Of a stretch of 64,000 nucleotides of DNA, positions 34,657-46,485 are shown piece by piece. Source of the stretch: Methanobacteriota archaeon (GTDB lineage Archaea; Thermoplasmatota; Thermoplasmata; Thermoplasmatales; ARK-15); contig WSBC01000016.1 in NCBI GenBank assembly GCA_009758405.1, positions 290,760 to 354,759 on the forward strand. The letters run 5' to 3'. The notes under the pieces are model-generated. The model saw only the letters and a list, made by a program, of their open reading frames with translations, made no database searches and was not told the DNA's origin. Each line of letters opens with the position of its first letter. Positions within the stretch are counted from its first letter, which is position 1. The translations under genes were made by a program, and so were the position numbers.

Positions 34657-35240
34657 ATAGATACAGAAAAGATGTAGATTCAATCCTTGAAAAAATATCC
34701 AGGCCATTTTATAACCTGGAGCCTAATACAATCTCTATATTTTCACTTATTCTTGCCGCAATATCTGGATTATTCTTGTACCTTGGAAACATATTCTTAA
34801 TTTTTGCCTCAATTTCTATAATAATTTCATCTATGTTGGACGCAATAGATGGGAAGGTGGCAAGGGTTCTTGGAAAAGCATCCAAAAAGGGTGATTTTAT
34901 AGATCACATGATAGATAGATATTCTGATACATTCATAGTTTTGGGATTTACATTCAGTTCCTATGTTCACTGGTATACAGGATTATTCGCATTTACAGGA
35001 ATTTTTTTCACTAGCTATGCTGGAACACAGGCACAGGCAGTGCTTGGTAAAAGGGATTATGGAGGGATTCTTGGTAGGGCAGATAGGTTGGTAATATTCA
35101 TAATACTTCCATTGTTACAATTTTTTATTCCAATCAAATTTTATGGATTTTCTATTTCCGATATATTTCTTATTTTAATTGGAATTCTTGGTAATATAAC
35201 CGCACTACAGAGATTATTTAGAGCCTTGAGAAACCTTTGA
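34647..35240 (+). CDS. CDP-alcohol phosphatidyltransferase, probably archaetidylinositol phosphate synthase
   Basis: 197 residues with about six membrane segments. The family motif reads LDAIDGKVARVLGKAS then KKGDFIDHMIDRYSD, fitting D-x2-DG-x2-AR-x8-G-x3-D-x3-D. The archaeal subgroup joins CDP-archaeol to inositol phosphate; DIPP-like synthases are an alternative. ATG 34647 is chosen because it gives the usual VLDRYRKDVD start; GTG 34635 would add four residues. It overlaps the AK6 gene upstream and priL downstream (27 bases, tail to tail). Confidence 0.85.
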   Translation: MVLDRYRKDVDSILEKISRPFYNLEPNTISIFSLILAAISGLFLYLGNIFLIFASISIIISSMLDAIDGKVARVLGKASKKGDFIDHMIDRYSDTFIVLGFTFSSYVHWYTGLFAFTGIFFTSYAGTQAQAVLGKRDYGGILGRADRLVIFIILPLLQFFIPIKFYGFSISDIFLILIGILGNITALQRLFRALRNL

Positions 35241-36248
35241 CTTTTTTTTGATCCTGTAGTATATAAGAGGATGAGTCATCCATTCCTTAAAACAGAGGGG
35301 ATCATTAACAGAATTTTTTACGCATAAATTGTAAAGTTCCATTGTGGAACATTTTGGAGTTGAATAAACAGTCTTACCCTTTTCACCTGTTATATGACTT
35401 ATTTGATAATCTGTCATCTTTTCATCAAAATCTGGTACCCTCTGAAAAATAGAATGTATTCCCTCTTTATCCATTCCAATCTGGTTTAAAAATGTAACAA
35501 GGGAAAATCTAGCATTGTGTGAAATGTTTTCTCCTCTCTCAATGGAAGCAATAATACTTTTTATGCAGGGAGGGAATGCGTGAGGAATAAGTTCTCCAAA
35601 TTCACCAGGGGAATATGAGGATATTTTTTCATCCCTTAATGCCTTTATTTTTTCAATATCATCCTTAAGGAATTCAAATATTTCTGCAGGTGGTTTAAGA
35701 TTTTCAATATCCTTTCTAAAGTAATTAACATAAGCCTCTCTTATTACCTTTGCTATCATATCCCTTTCAGTATCGAAATTAAAAGAAACATAACCACCGT
35801 TTACCTTTTGATAAACAAGAGAATACTTTTCACCCAGTCTTTTTATCATAGAGATATAGTCCATAACCGAAATCTTAAGATTCTTACCCTCTATCCGGGA
35901 ATCAATAGAAAATGCATCCATTATCTCCATGATTATTTCAGGTTCCTCTTTCAAAATGTTCTTCTCTATCAAGTCCCTGAACAAAGTGGCATACCTATTA
36001 ATTAATATTGGATCATGAAGATAGCTTAAAACCATCCTAGAGATATGATAGGCCAAATACCTTGCCTCATAATCGTTCGAGAATATTCTAGTATCAACAC
36101 CCAGTGCCTTTTCTATCTGAGATATGGCAATTCTCCTCGCCTCTGAAAATTTTTGTTCTGAAAGTATATCTTCAACAAGAAGATTACCAAAAAGCAATGT
36201 ACCTTTTTTTAAAAATGGATATTTTGCTAACAATTTTTCATCAATCAT
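35214..36248 (-). CDS. priL: DNA primase large subunit
   Basis: 344-residue non-catalytic primase subunit with a C-terminal iron-sulfur domain. Four Cys for the 4Fe-4S cluster are visible at about 228 (PPCIKSI), 300 (PKCSTM), 309 (NLCVKN) and 319 (PLCFKEW), with the conserved stretch NARFSLVTFLNQIG between the first two. The ATG at 36248 gives MIDEKLLAKYPF; earlier starts would run into the 23S processing stem. The catalytic subunit priS is not in the window. Confidence 0.93.
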   Translation of the reverse strand: MIDEKLLAKYPFLKKGTLLFGNLLVEDILSEQKFSEARRIAISQIEKALGVDTRIFSNDYEARYLAYHISRMVLSYLHDPILINRYATLFRDLIEKNILKEEPEIIMEIMDAFSIDSRIEGKNLKISVMDYISMIKRLGEKYSLVYQKVNGGYVSFNFDTERDMIAKVIREAYVNYFRKDIENLKPPAEIFEFLKDDIEKIKALRDEKISSYSPGEFGELIPHAFPPCIKSIIASIERGENISHNARFSLVTFLNQIGMDKEGIHSIFQRVPDFDEKMTDYQISHITGEKGKTVYSTPKCSTMELYNLCVKNSVNDPLCFKEWMTHPLIYYRIKKKSKVSQGSK

Positions 36249-36285
36249 ATAAATCACTTGAATTATCCACAATAGATTTAATAAT

Positions 36286-36303
36286 GGCTAGCATAAACAA
36301 TCC
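36286..36303 (-). other. 3' arm of 23S rRNA processing stem
   Basis: GGCTAGCATAAACAATCC on the plus strand pairs, in the minus-strand transcript, with the arm at 39292-39309. The two arms differ only by a two-base mismatch (AA against GG), giving a long stem flanking mature 23S rRNA, as expected for archaeal processing by splicing endonuclease at a bulge-helix-bulge. Confidence 0.75.
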
Positions 36304-36317
36304 TTAAGTCTGGGTCA

Positions 36318-39275
<2,958 letters not shown>

Positions 39276-39291
39276 ACTAACCCATTTGACC

Positions 39292-39309
39292 GGATTGCCT
39301 ATGCTAGCC
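39292..39309 (-). other. 5' arm of 23S rRNA processing stem
   Basis: GGATTGCCTATGCTAGCC is the partner of the arm at 36286-36303. It lies about 20 bases before the mature 5' end. Confidence 0.75.
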
Positions 39310-39344
39310 TCATTGACCCTAATGGATCTAGGCACTTCCCCGAT

Positions 39345-39415
39345 AATTTTTATAATCACCGGGTGCATATCTGTTATTCGGTAATAAAAGTGTATAAAGT
39401 GCATGTATTTAAAAT
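39345..39415 (-). promoter_or_regulatory. Candidate promoter region for the 23S rRNA gene
   Basis: On the minus strand three TATA-like sequences are present: TTTTAAATACA (about 39405-39415), TTTATACA (39391-39398) and GATTATAAAAATT (39345-39357). Any of them would start transcription upstream of the processing stem at 39309. Which is used cannot be told by eye. Confidence 0.35.
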
Positions 39416-39763
39416 TCACGGATAACCTTTAAAAAGATAACATAATTTTCAAAATTGATGTTTTCCATATATGAATCTTGAAAGAAACATATGATTTTTT
39501 TAGGGATATTTATGAATTGAAACTAATTAGAAGATCATAAAAACTATTTTTGCATTGATGAATCGATTAAGAAAGAAAATTTTTGAAGGACTTATCAAGA
39601 TTAAAAAATCATCTAATTTTTTAATGCTCGAGAACCATTAAATCTTATTGCTATTTAGCAAATATTAAAAGAGGTATCCTGTTCCTAATGTGGAATTAAT
39701 TGCTTTACCATAAACTCGCAAAATTAAAATTAAAGAAGGTTATAATATTTAAGGTGAAATAGA
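39416..39763. other. Intergenic region between rRNA promoter and hisS
   Basis: About 350 bases of AT-rich DNA with no credible gene. It contains a 10-bp inverted repeat ATTAAAAAAT/ATTTTTTAAT (39600-39625), which may be chance in such sequence, and the hisS translation signal AAGGTGAAATAGA just before 39764. Nothing else is recognised. Confidence 0.5.
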
Positions 39764-41026
39764 ATGGATGAAGGTCTTAAAAGGCTAAGAGGTTTCAGGG
39801 AAATTTATCCGGAGGAGATGAGTTCAAGATTAAAGATATTCAATATAATGAGAGACGTATCTAGAAGATTTAATTTTAAGGAAATAGATACCCCAAGCCT
39901 GGAACCTCTAGAATTGTACAAATTAAAAAGTGGTGAAGAGATTGTATCTCAAACATTCTCTTTTAAGGATAAGGGTGGAAGGGATGTTACCCTTGTTCCT
40001 GAGATTACACCCACTGTGGCCAGAATGGTAGCACAGAAAAAAAATATGCCTAAACCCATTAAATGGTATTCAATTCCAAAATTATGGAGGTATGAAGAAC
40101 CCCAGTCTGGTAGATTGAGAGAATTCTATCAATATAATGCAGACATATTTGGTATATGGACCATTGAGGCGGATGCGGAGGTAATCGCACTTGCACAGGC
40201 TATACTTTATCACCTAGGGCTGGGGGATAAATACATAATGAGAATAAGTGATAGGACGCTTATTGAGAGCATACTAAGAAGATTTGATGTTAAGGATGTT
40301 GATATGGCCCTTAGGTTGATAGACAGGATGGAAAAAATAGGAGAAGAAATTTTCATAGAAGAGTTTGGAAAAATAACAAAGGAAATGGACATTATGGATT
40401 TTATAAGGCTAAAGGGGGATGCATCAACAATTTCGAAAAAGCTCGGAGGATTAATTGATGATAAATATTTGAAAAATATAGAGAACCTTGAGAATTACTT
40501 AAAAAGTTATAATTATGGTAATTTCATTTTTGATCTTTCAATAGTGAGGGGAATTGCGTATTATACAGGAATTGTATTTGAAGCACATGATGTGAAAGGG
40601 GAGTTGAGGGCAATTCTGGGTGGAGGTAGATACGATAACGTGGTTTCACTTTTTGGAGGTGAAAAGATACCAGCTGTTGGATTTGGGATGGGGGATGCTG
40701 TATTAGAAATAATTATGAAAAGGGAGAATTTATGGCCATCTGTGGATGAAAAAGTGGATTATTTTATAGCAATACAGGGGGATAATAGACCCTTTGCCAT
40801 TAAAATATCAAAAATAATAAGGGAAATGGGTAAGGTTGTTGAGATTGATATGGGAGGAAAATCATTGTCTAATCAGTTAAAAACAGCTGATAGGTTAGGT
40901 GCAAAAAATGTTATAATTGTTGGAGATGAGGAAAAAAAATATAATATTATCACACTCAAAAATTTAGAAACGGGGGAACAGGTTAGAGTTCCAATAGAGA
41001 AAATAAATGAAATAGTTACCAAATAA
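39764..41026 (+). CDS. hisS: Histidyl-tRNA synthetase
   Basis: 420-residue class II synthetase. Motif 1 lies in FREIYPEEMSSRLKIF. Motif 2 is WYSIPKLWRYEEPQSGRLREF followed closely by YQYNADIFG (fragments of one segment near 100-128). The His-specific patch is RGIAYYTGIVFEAH and motif 3 is AVGFGMGDAVLE. The anticodon-binding domain occupies the last 90 residues (DYFIAIQGDNRPFAIKIS). GGTG lies nine bases upstream of the ATG. Single gene between the 23S region and the acyl-CoA synthetase. Confidence 0.95.
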   Translation: MDEGLKRLRGFREIYPEEMSSRLKIFNIMRDVSRRFNFKEIDTPSLEPLELYKLKSGEEIVSQTFSFKDKGGRDVTLVPEITPTVARMVAQKKNMPKPIKWYSIPKLWRYEEPQSGRLREFYQYNADIFGIWTIEADAEVIALAQAILYHLGLGDKYIMRISDRTLIESILRRFDVKDVDMALRLIDRMEKIGEEIFIEEFGKITKEMDIMDFIRLKGDASTISKKLGGLIDDKYLKNIENLENYLKSYNYGNFIFDLSIVRGIAYYTGIVFEAHDVKGELRAILGGGRYDNVVSLFGGEKIPAVGFGMGDAVLEIIMKRENLWPSVDEKVDYFIAIQGDNRPFAIKISKIIREMGKVVEIDMGGKSLSNQLKTADRLGAKNVIIVGDEEKKYNIITLKNLETGEQVRVPIEKINEIVTK

Positions 41027-41092
41027 ATAATATCCATTCTACTCCATAATATTTTATATAGCCTTAATGATTATGAGCAATTGGTGATATGC

Positions 41093-43186
41093 ATGGAAAA
41101 TTTAGACTCAATGTTTAAACCAAAATCAATAGCAATTGTTGGTGCTTCAAGGGATCCCCATTCCATAGGATTTAGTGTTGTTAAAAATTTAATTGATTCA
41201 AAATATGGAGGTAAAATCTTTCCTGTAAATCCAAAGGCTGATGAAATCCTGGATTTAAAATGTTATCATAGCGTTCTCGAAATTCCTGATGAAATAGATC
41301 TTGCTGTAATAACCGTACCTGCAGCAATAACGCCTAATGTTGTAGAGGAATGTGGTAAAAAAGGTGTAAAAGGTCTGGCAATAATAGCATCTGGATTTAG
41401 TGAGGTGGGGAGGACAGACCTTGAGGATAAGGTGGTGGAAATTGCTAGGAAATATAATATGAGGATACTTGGACCAAACATAGTTGGTATAATGAGCAAT
41501 CCAATGAAAATGAACGCATCCTTTGGTCCATACCTCCCATATCCTGGGAAGATAACCATGATTTCACAGAGTGGTGCATTATTAATAGCACTAGACAGCA
41601 GGACATGGGTTGATAGGGTGGGGATGTCATATTTGATTAGTATAGGAAATATGAGTGATCTTGATTTTGCGGATTTGATAGATTACTTTAAAAATGATGA
41701 GGATACAAAATGCATATCATTATATGTGGAAGGTATAAAGAATGGAAGGAAATTCATAGATGTATGTAAAAAGATACTTGAAAAACCAATTGTTGCTTTA
41801 AAATCCGGTGTTTCAGCCAGGGGATCGATTGCTGCAGCATCCCATACGGGTTCATTGGCGGGATCAGGAAAGGTTTATTCTGCGGCATTCAAACAGGCTA
41901 CGGTGGTACAGGCATATACCTTGGACGATCTCTTTGATAGATCCTTGGCTCTTTCGCTTCAACCACCTATGAAAGGTGAAAATTTATTAATAATAACAAA
42001 TGGTGGAGGTGTGGGTGTATTGGCTACAGATGCCGCAGAAAAATATGGCATACCTTTGAAGGATCCTCCGGAGGACCTAAAAGAAAAATTAAAACAGATA
42101 ATGCCTGAGTTTGGAAGTGCAAAAAACCCAGTTGATATTACAGGGATGGCATCTGCCGAGTGGTATGGCAAGGCTTTGAAGATTGCATTACAGCATCCTT
42201 GGGTAAATGGAGTAACAGTTCTTTATTGTGAAACATCGGTATCCGACCCAAGGGAGTTATCCATGGAGATTTTTGAGGCAACAAACTGTAACAGGGTAGA
42301 TAAACCAATAACGGTCTCCTATATTGGTGGTGAGGTAACTGAAAGGGCAATAGAATGGTTACAAAAGAAGGGAATACCTGTTTTCAGGTCCCCTGACAGG
42401 GCAATAAGTGCAATGGCCGCCCTTAGAGAGTATGGAAGATTCATTGAAAAAGGATTCGACGAATTTTATAGATTTGAGGATGTAGATACTGAAGCTGTAA
42501 GATCCATATTGAAAAAGATTAAAAATGAGGGTAGGGATTATGTGACGGAGGTGGAGGCAAAGGCTATACTTGAGGCATATCGTATTCCTGTTGCAAAAAC
42601 AATGTTAGCCAAAACAAAGGAAGAGGCAGAGGAATTATCAAAAAACATGAAATATCCGCTTGTTGCTAAGATAGTTTCTCCTCAGGTTATTCATAAGAGT
42701 GATGTGGGTGGTGTAATACTTAATATTAAAACACCTGAAGAACTTGTAAACGCCTTTGAAAAAATAATTTTAAATGTCAAAACAAAGGTTCCTAATGCGG
42801 AAATAATTGGTGTTGCTCTACAGGAAATGGCCCCTCAAGGAACAGAAAGTATAATTGGATCCACTAAGGATGTACAGTTTGGTCCTACAGTTATGTTTGG
42901 TCTTGGTGGAATATTTGTGGAGGTAATGAAGGACGTAAGTTTTAGGATTGCTCCATTCTCTAAATCTACAGCAATAGACATGATAAATGAGCTTAATGGT
43001 AAAGCAATATTATACGGCGTGAGGGGAGAAAAACCAAAGGATATAGAATCATTGAGTGATGCCATAAGCAGGGTTTCACAGCTTGTTACCGATTTTCCTG
43101 AAATTAAGGAACTTGATGCAAATCCTACCCTTGTTTATGAAGAAGGTATAAAGGTGGTTGATGCAAGAATAATATTGGAAAAGTGA
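41093..43186 (+). CDS. ADP-forming acetyl/acyl-CoA synthetase, fused alpha-beta
   Basis: 697 residues. An N-terminal CoA-binding domain begins KPKSIAIVGASRDPHSIGF (about 9-27). SQSGAL and the phosphohistidine segment SHTGSLAGSGKVY (near 255) follow. A C-terminal ATP-grasp domain starts near 480 (EAKAILEAYRIPVAKT, then PLVAKIVSPQVIHKSDVGG). The enzyme makes ATP from acyl-CoA, ADP and phosphate, or works in reverse. Fusion in alpha-beta order is usual for Thermoplasmata. ATG 41093 has GGTG seven bases upstream; TTG 41081 would add four residues. moaC follows after seven bases. Confidence 0.9.
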   Translation: MENLDSMFKPKSIAIVGASRDPHSIGFSVVKNLIDSKYGGKIFPVNPKADEILDLKCYHSVLEIPDEIDLAVITVPAAITPNVVEECGKKGVKGLAIIASGFSEVGRTDLEDKVVEIARKYNMRILGPNIVGIMSNPMKMNASFGPYLPYPGKITMISQSGALLIALDSRTWVDRVGMSYLISIGNMSDLDFADLIDYFKNDEDTKCISLYVEGIKNGRKFIDVCKKILEKPIVALKSGVSARGSIAAASHTGSLAGSGKVYSAAFKQATVVQAYTLDDLFDRSLALSLQPPMKGENLLIITNGGGVGVLATDAAEKYGIPLKDPPEDLKEKLKQIMPEFGSAKNPVDITGMASAEWYGKALKIALQHPWVNGVTVLYCETSVSDPRELSMEIFEATNCNRVDKPITVSYIGGEVTERAIEWLQKKGIPVFRSPDRAISAMAALREYGRFIEKGFDEFYRFEDVDTEAVRSILKKIKNEGRDYVTEVEAKAILEAYRIPVAKTMLAKTKEEAEELSKNMKYPLVAKIVSPQVIHKSDVGGVILNIKTPEELVNAFEKIILNVKTKVPNAEIIGVALQEMAPQGTESIIGSTKDVQFGPTVMFGLGGIFVEVMKDVSFRIAPFSKSTAIDMINELNGKAILYGVRGEKPKDIESLSDAISRVSQLVTDFPEIKELDANPTLVYEEGIKVVDARIILEK

Positions 43187-43193
43187 ATAGGGT

Positions 43194-43619
43194 ATGATTG
43201 ACATAAGTGAAAAGAATATTTCACTTAGAATTGCTGTAGCATCAGGAGAGATTGTTTTAAAAAACTCCACAGTTCAAGAAATTGTTGAGAAGAGGGTTAA
43301 AAAGGGCGATGTATTTGAGTTTGCAAGGGCATCTGCACTTTTTTCCATTAAAAACACAGCTGGAATAATTCCACATGCGCATCCAGTGCCTATTGAAGAC
43401 GTTGAAATAAAATTTTCAGTAAATGGCAATAGGATAAGGGTAGAGTGTATGGTAAAGGCGCACTATAAGACAGGGGTAGAAATGGAGGCCCTGGTAGGTG
43501 TTACTTCCGCTTTACTTACAATATGGGATATGGTAAAATACCTAGAAAAAGATGAAAATGGACAATACCCCTTTACTTCAATAAAAAATATTGAGGTAAT
43601 AAAAAAAGAAAAAATTTAA
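43194..43619 (+). CDS. moaC: Cyclic pyranopterin monophosphate synthase
   Basis: 141-residue enzyme of molybdopterin synthesis. The active-site segments are IPHAHPVPIEDVEI (near 60) and HYKTGVEMEALVGVTSALLTIWDM (two adjacent pieces, near 85-108). Molybdopterin made through this step would serve the tungsten/molybdenum oxidoreductase at 57227. It follows the acyl-CoA synthetase and converges on the HTa gene, which ends two bases away. Confidence 0.94.
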   Translation: MIDISEKNISLRIAVASGEIVLKNSTVQEIVEKRVKKGDVFEFARASALFSIKNTAGIIPHAHPVPIEDVEIKFSVNGNRIRVECMVKAHYKTGVEMEALVGVTSALLTIWDMVKYLEKDENGQYPFTSIKNIEVIKKEKI

Positions 43620-43620
43620 T

Positions 43621-43890
43621 TTATTTATATTTTATCTTGCTTGAGGCCCTGAAGGTAAACTTCTTTTTACTTGGTATGTTTATTATTTGCTTAGTCTGAG
43701 GATTCCTTGCCTTCCTTTCCTTCTGAACCCTGCGCTCAAAAATACCAAACCCAACAAGGTTCACCTTTTTTCCGTTGTTTACTGAATCAATTACCTCATT
43801 TAGGAAGGTTTTTATTACCTCCCTGGCTACTCTCTGTGTTACTTTTGTTTTCTTTGCCACGTTCTTGCTAATTTCACTAATTCCCACCAT
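43621..43890 (-). CDS. HTa, HU-type histone-like DNA-binding protein
   Basis: 89 residues of the bacterial HU/IHF fold. NLVGFGIFERRVQKERKARNPQTK is the DNA-binding beta arm (read in two pieces: VGFGIFERRV and RKARNPQTKQ), with KKTKVTQRVAREVIKTF forming the N-terminal helices. Thermoplasmatales use such a protein, acquired from bacteria, in place of archaeal histones. This is one of the best taxonomic markers in the window. It has a strong GGTGGTGAT ribosome-binding site five bases before the ATG and a clear TATA-like box, consistent with high expression. Confidence 0.95.
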   Translation of the reverse strand: MVGISEISKNVAKKTKVTQRVAREVIKTFLNEVIDSVNNGKKVNLVGFGIFERRVQKERKARNPQTKQIINIPSKKKFTFRASSKIKYK

Positions 43891-43895
43891 TTTTT

Positions 43896-43947
43896 ATCAC
43901 CACCCTGTTCTATGCGGCATAAATTACAATTCACTTATATAAATATT
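43896..43947 (-). promoter_or_regulatory. HTa promoter and ribosome-binding site
   Basis: On the minus strand, ATATTTATATAAG lies at about 43935-43947 and GGTGGTGAT at 43896-43904. The arrangement implies a transcript with a leader of roughly 25 bases, unlike the leaderless genes elsewhere in the window. Confidence 0.55.
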
Positions 43948-44099
43948 ACTACTAAAATACCAGAAAAAATTGAATTTTTCTAATTCAGCTGAATTTCAAA
44001 AATTAATATAAAAATAATTTTTTTGAAAAATTTATTTTTTAGATAGGGTACATTTCATAATCAACAAATTTATATTACATTAATTTTTAATTATGTATT

Positions 44100-45020
44100 A
44101 TGAGAGCACCAAGTTTAAAAAAGGGTGGCCACATAAGAATAATTGCCCCGGCCAGTCCTCCTAATTTAAGAAGTCTCACAGTGGGAGTTGAAAAGCTTAG
44201 GAAAATGGGTTATAAGGTTAGTTTCGGTGAAAACATAAGAAAGTTGAAAAGAATAGGATATCTTTCAGCACCCGATGTTGATAGGGCAAGGGAGCTTGAA
44301 AATGCCTTCCTTGATGATTCGGTTGATGCAATTTTTTGTGCTAGGGGAGGATACGGTTCCTTGAGAATACTCCCACTGATAGATTTTGAAATCATTAAAG
44401 AACATCCAAAAATCTTTCTTGGTTACAGTGATATAACTGCCCTCCATATTGCCATTAATCAAAAGGCAGATTTGATTACTTTTCATGGTCCAATGCCGGC
44501 GGTGGATTATGAAACTATACCAGAACCTTTTTTAAAATTTATGATGGATTTTCTTGCAGGTGAAACCACGGATCTTACATCACAAATAACAAGAATTGTT
44601 GGTATCCTTGTGGAGGGTAATGCTGAAGGAAAAAGTGCAGGAACGAACTTCTCTCTTGTTACGTCCCTAATAGGTACAGAATATCAGTTAAAGGCCCACG
44701 ATAGGATTCTTTTTTTGGAGGATGTGGCCACTAGTATATATGATATTGACAGATATATGGCAGAACTTTGGCTTACAAAGATTCTATATAGAGTTAAGGG
44801 TCTTGCTTTTGGTGATTTTACACAGATACCTGTTGATGAGGGTCCCACACCATCACTTCAAGAGGTCATTTACTATTATGTGAGTAATATGAAAAAACCT
44901 GCCATTTATGGCCTACCCTTTGGACATGGTACAGATCAGATGATAATACCTCTCAATGCAAGGATAAAGTTATCAACAGAAGAGCCCTTCATCACACTTT
45001 TGGAAGACATTTTAGATTAA
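44100..45020 (+). CDS. S66-family peptidase (LD-carboxypeptidase/MccF-like)
   Basis: 306 residues. The N-terminal domain has APASPPNLRSL and the signature CARGGYGSLRILPLID. The nucleophile Ser lies in LGYSDITALH (near 103). The other triad members are probably Glu in FLEDVATS (near 205) and His in LPFGHGTDQ (near 280). In bacteria the family trims murein peptides or microcin C; archaea lack murein, so a different peptide or acyl-sulfamoyl-AMP-like substrate is likely. It starts without a clear Shine-Dalgarno. Confidence 0.88.
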   Translation: MRAPSLKKGGHIRIIAPASPPNLRSLTVGVEKLRKMGYKVSFGENIRKLKRIGYLSAPDVDRARELENAFLDDSVDAIFCARGGYGSLRILPLIDFEIIKEHPKIFLGYSDITALHIAINQKADLITFHGPMPAVDYETIPEPFLKFMMDFLAGETTDLTSQITRIVGILVEGNAEGKSAGTNFSLVTSLIGTEYQLKAHDRILFLEDVATSIYDIDRYMAELWLTKILYRVKGLAFGDFTQIPVDEGPTPSLQEVIYYYVSNMKKPAIYGLPFGHGTDQMIIPLNARIKLSTEEPFITLLEDILD

Positions 45021-45071
45021 TTTTTAGAAGAGTTTATTAGTCGAAATGTATTAACATAACATGGTGATTTT

Positions 45072-46226
45072 ATGCCAGAAAGTGAGGAAATAAGCAGAGG
45101 ATTAGAGGACGTAAATATTAAATGGACAAGACTTACTACCATAGATGGTGAAAAGGGCATCCTAAGGTATGGGGGCTATTCTATCGAGGATATTATTAAT
45201 AGTGGTGCAAAGGTGGAAGAGATTCAATACCTTTTCCTTTATGGTGAGTTACCTAACAAAGAAAAACTGGAAAAATTCAGAGAAAATGTTGAAAAGGGTT
45301 ATAATGTACCAGGGTACATAATTGAAACAATAAGGAAATTACCAAAGGAATCTGACTCCGTTGCAATGCAGATGACCGCCTTCGCTTCTCTTGCAGCAGC
45401 CGAGACAAAATTCAAGTGGAATAAAGAGACAAATAGAGAATTGGCCGCATTATCAATTGGTAGGATGGCAGGAATAACAGTAAATGTATATAGACATTTT
45501 ATGGGTATGGAGCCAGCGATCCCTGAGCATTCTGATAGCTTTGCAAAAAGCTTTTTGAAGGCGGCATTTGGAAAAGAGCCATCACAGGAATCAATCGATG
45601 CAATGAATGCTGCCTTGATATTATATACCGATCATGAGGTGCCGGCCAGTACTACAGCAGGTCTTGTTGCAGTTTCTACCCTCTCCGATATATATTCAGG
45701 TGTGACTGCTGCCCTTGCAGCATTAAAGGGACCGCTTCATGGAGGTGCAGCCGAGGCTGCAATTGCACAGTTTGCGGAGATTGGGGATGAAAATAATGTT
45801 GAAAATTGGTTCAAAAATAATATATTATCTGGTAACAGGAGGCTTATGGGTTTCGGGCATAGGGTTTATAAGACCTATGATCCTAGGGCAAAAATATTCA
45901 AGTCATTTGCGGAGAAGCTTGTTAAAAATAATAAAGAGGCAGAAAAACTATTTAAGATAGCAAAAAAACTAGAAGAACTTGGTATAAAACAATATGGTGC
46001 AAAGGGCATATATCCAAATACAGATTTCTACTCAGGTATAGTTTACATGGCCATAGGATTTCCTCTAAAAAATAATATATATACGGGCCTTTTTGCATTA
46101 TCTAGGATTACAGGATGGCAGGCACATTTCATTGAATATGTTGAAGAACAGCACAGGCTTATCAGACCAAGGGCTGTTTACAAGGGTCCCGAGCCAAGAC
46201 AGTTTTTACCTATCAACAAAAGATAA
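45072..46226 (+). CDS. gltA: Citrate synthase
   Basis: 384-residue dimeric-type enzyme condensing acetyl-CoA and oxaloacetate. The catalytic residues are His in LKGPLHGGAAEAA, His in FGHRVYKTYDPR and Asp in YPNTDFYSG. TDHEVPASTTAG is also typical. The C terminus YKGPEPRQFLPINKR is normal. GGTGATTTT precedes the ATG. 2-Methylcitrate synthase activity cannot be excluded, since the propionate-linked mutase genes lie further along. Confidence 0.95.
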   Translation: MPESEEISRGLEDVNIKWTRLTTIDGEKGILRYGGYSIEDIINSGAKVEEIQYLFLYGELPNKEKLEKFRENVEKGYNVPGYIIETIRKLPKESDSVAMQMTAFASLAAAETKFKWNKETNRELAALSIGRMAGITVNVYRHFMGMEPAIPEHSDSFAKSFLKAAFGKEPSQESIDAMNAALILYTDHEVPASTTAGLVAVSTLSDIYSGVTAALAALKGPLHGGAAEAAIAQFAEIGDENNVENWFKNNILSGNRRLMGFGHRVYKTYDPRAKIFKSFAEKLVKNNKEAEKLFKIAKKLEELGIKQYGAKGIYPNTDFYSGIVYMAIGFPLKNNIYTGLFALSRITGWQAHFIEYVEEQHRLIRPRAVYKGPEPRQFLPINKR

Positions 46227-46485
46227 ATCTCTTCATTTTTTTATTTTTTTAAAATAAAGTTATTGTTCTTCAAATTTATGATTGGAAATTAATTTTTTAG
46301 AATTTTTAATAGTACAATTGATGTAATATTGAAGAATATCAATACTTCGGGGAAAATGATGAAATCTAATTTTTTTAGTTTTTTAATAATTTCCAACATC
46401 AATTTATTTTATATTTCATTTAAAATATATGTGATACTCATTGCAAAAAATTTTATTATAATGTTATATTAAACCATAGAAAATT
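46227..46485. other. Intergenic region before ileS
   Basis: 259 bases of AT-rich DNA. No gene is seen. A T-rich run just after citrate synthase (46238-46250) may terminate that transcript. The last 35 bases contain TATA-like sequences for ileS. Confidence 0.4.

Noticed and set aside
39600..39625. Perfect 10-bp inverted repeat in AT-rich DNA
   Set aside because: Made only of A and T runs; expected by chance in this composition and not next to a gene start.
46353..46365. Possible C/D box RNA (ATGATGA-like C box)
   Set aside because: No CTGA D box or terminal stem at a suitable distance was found.
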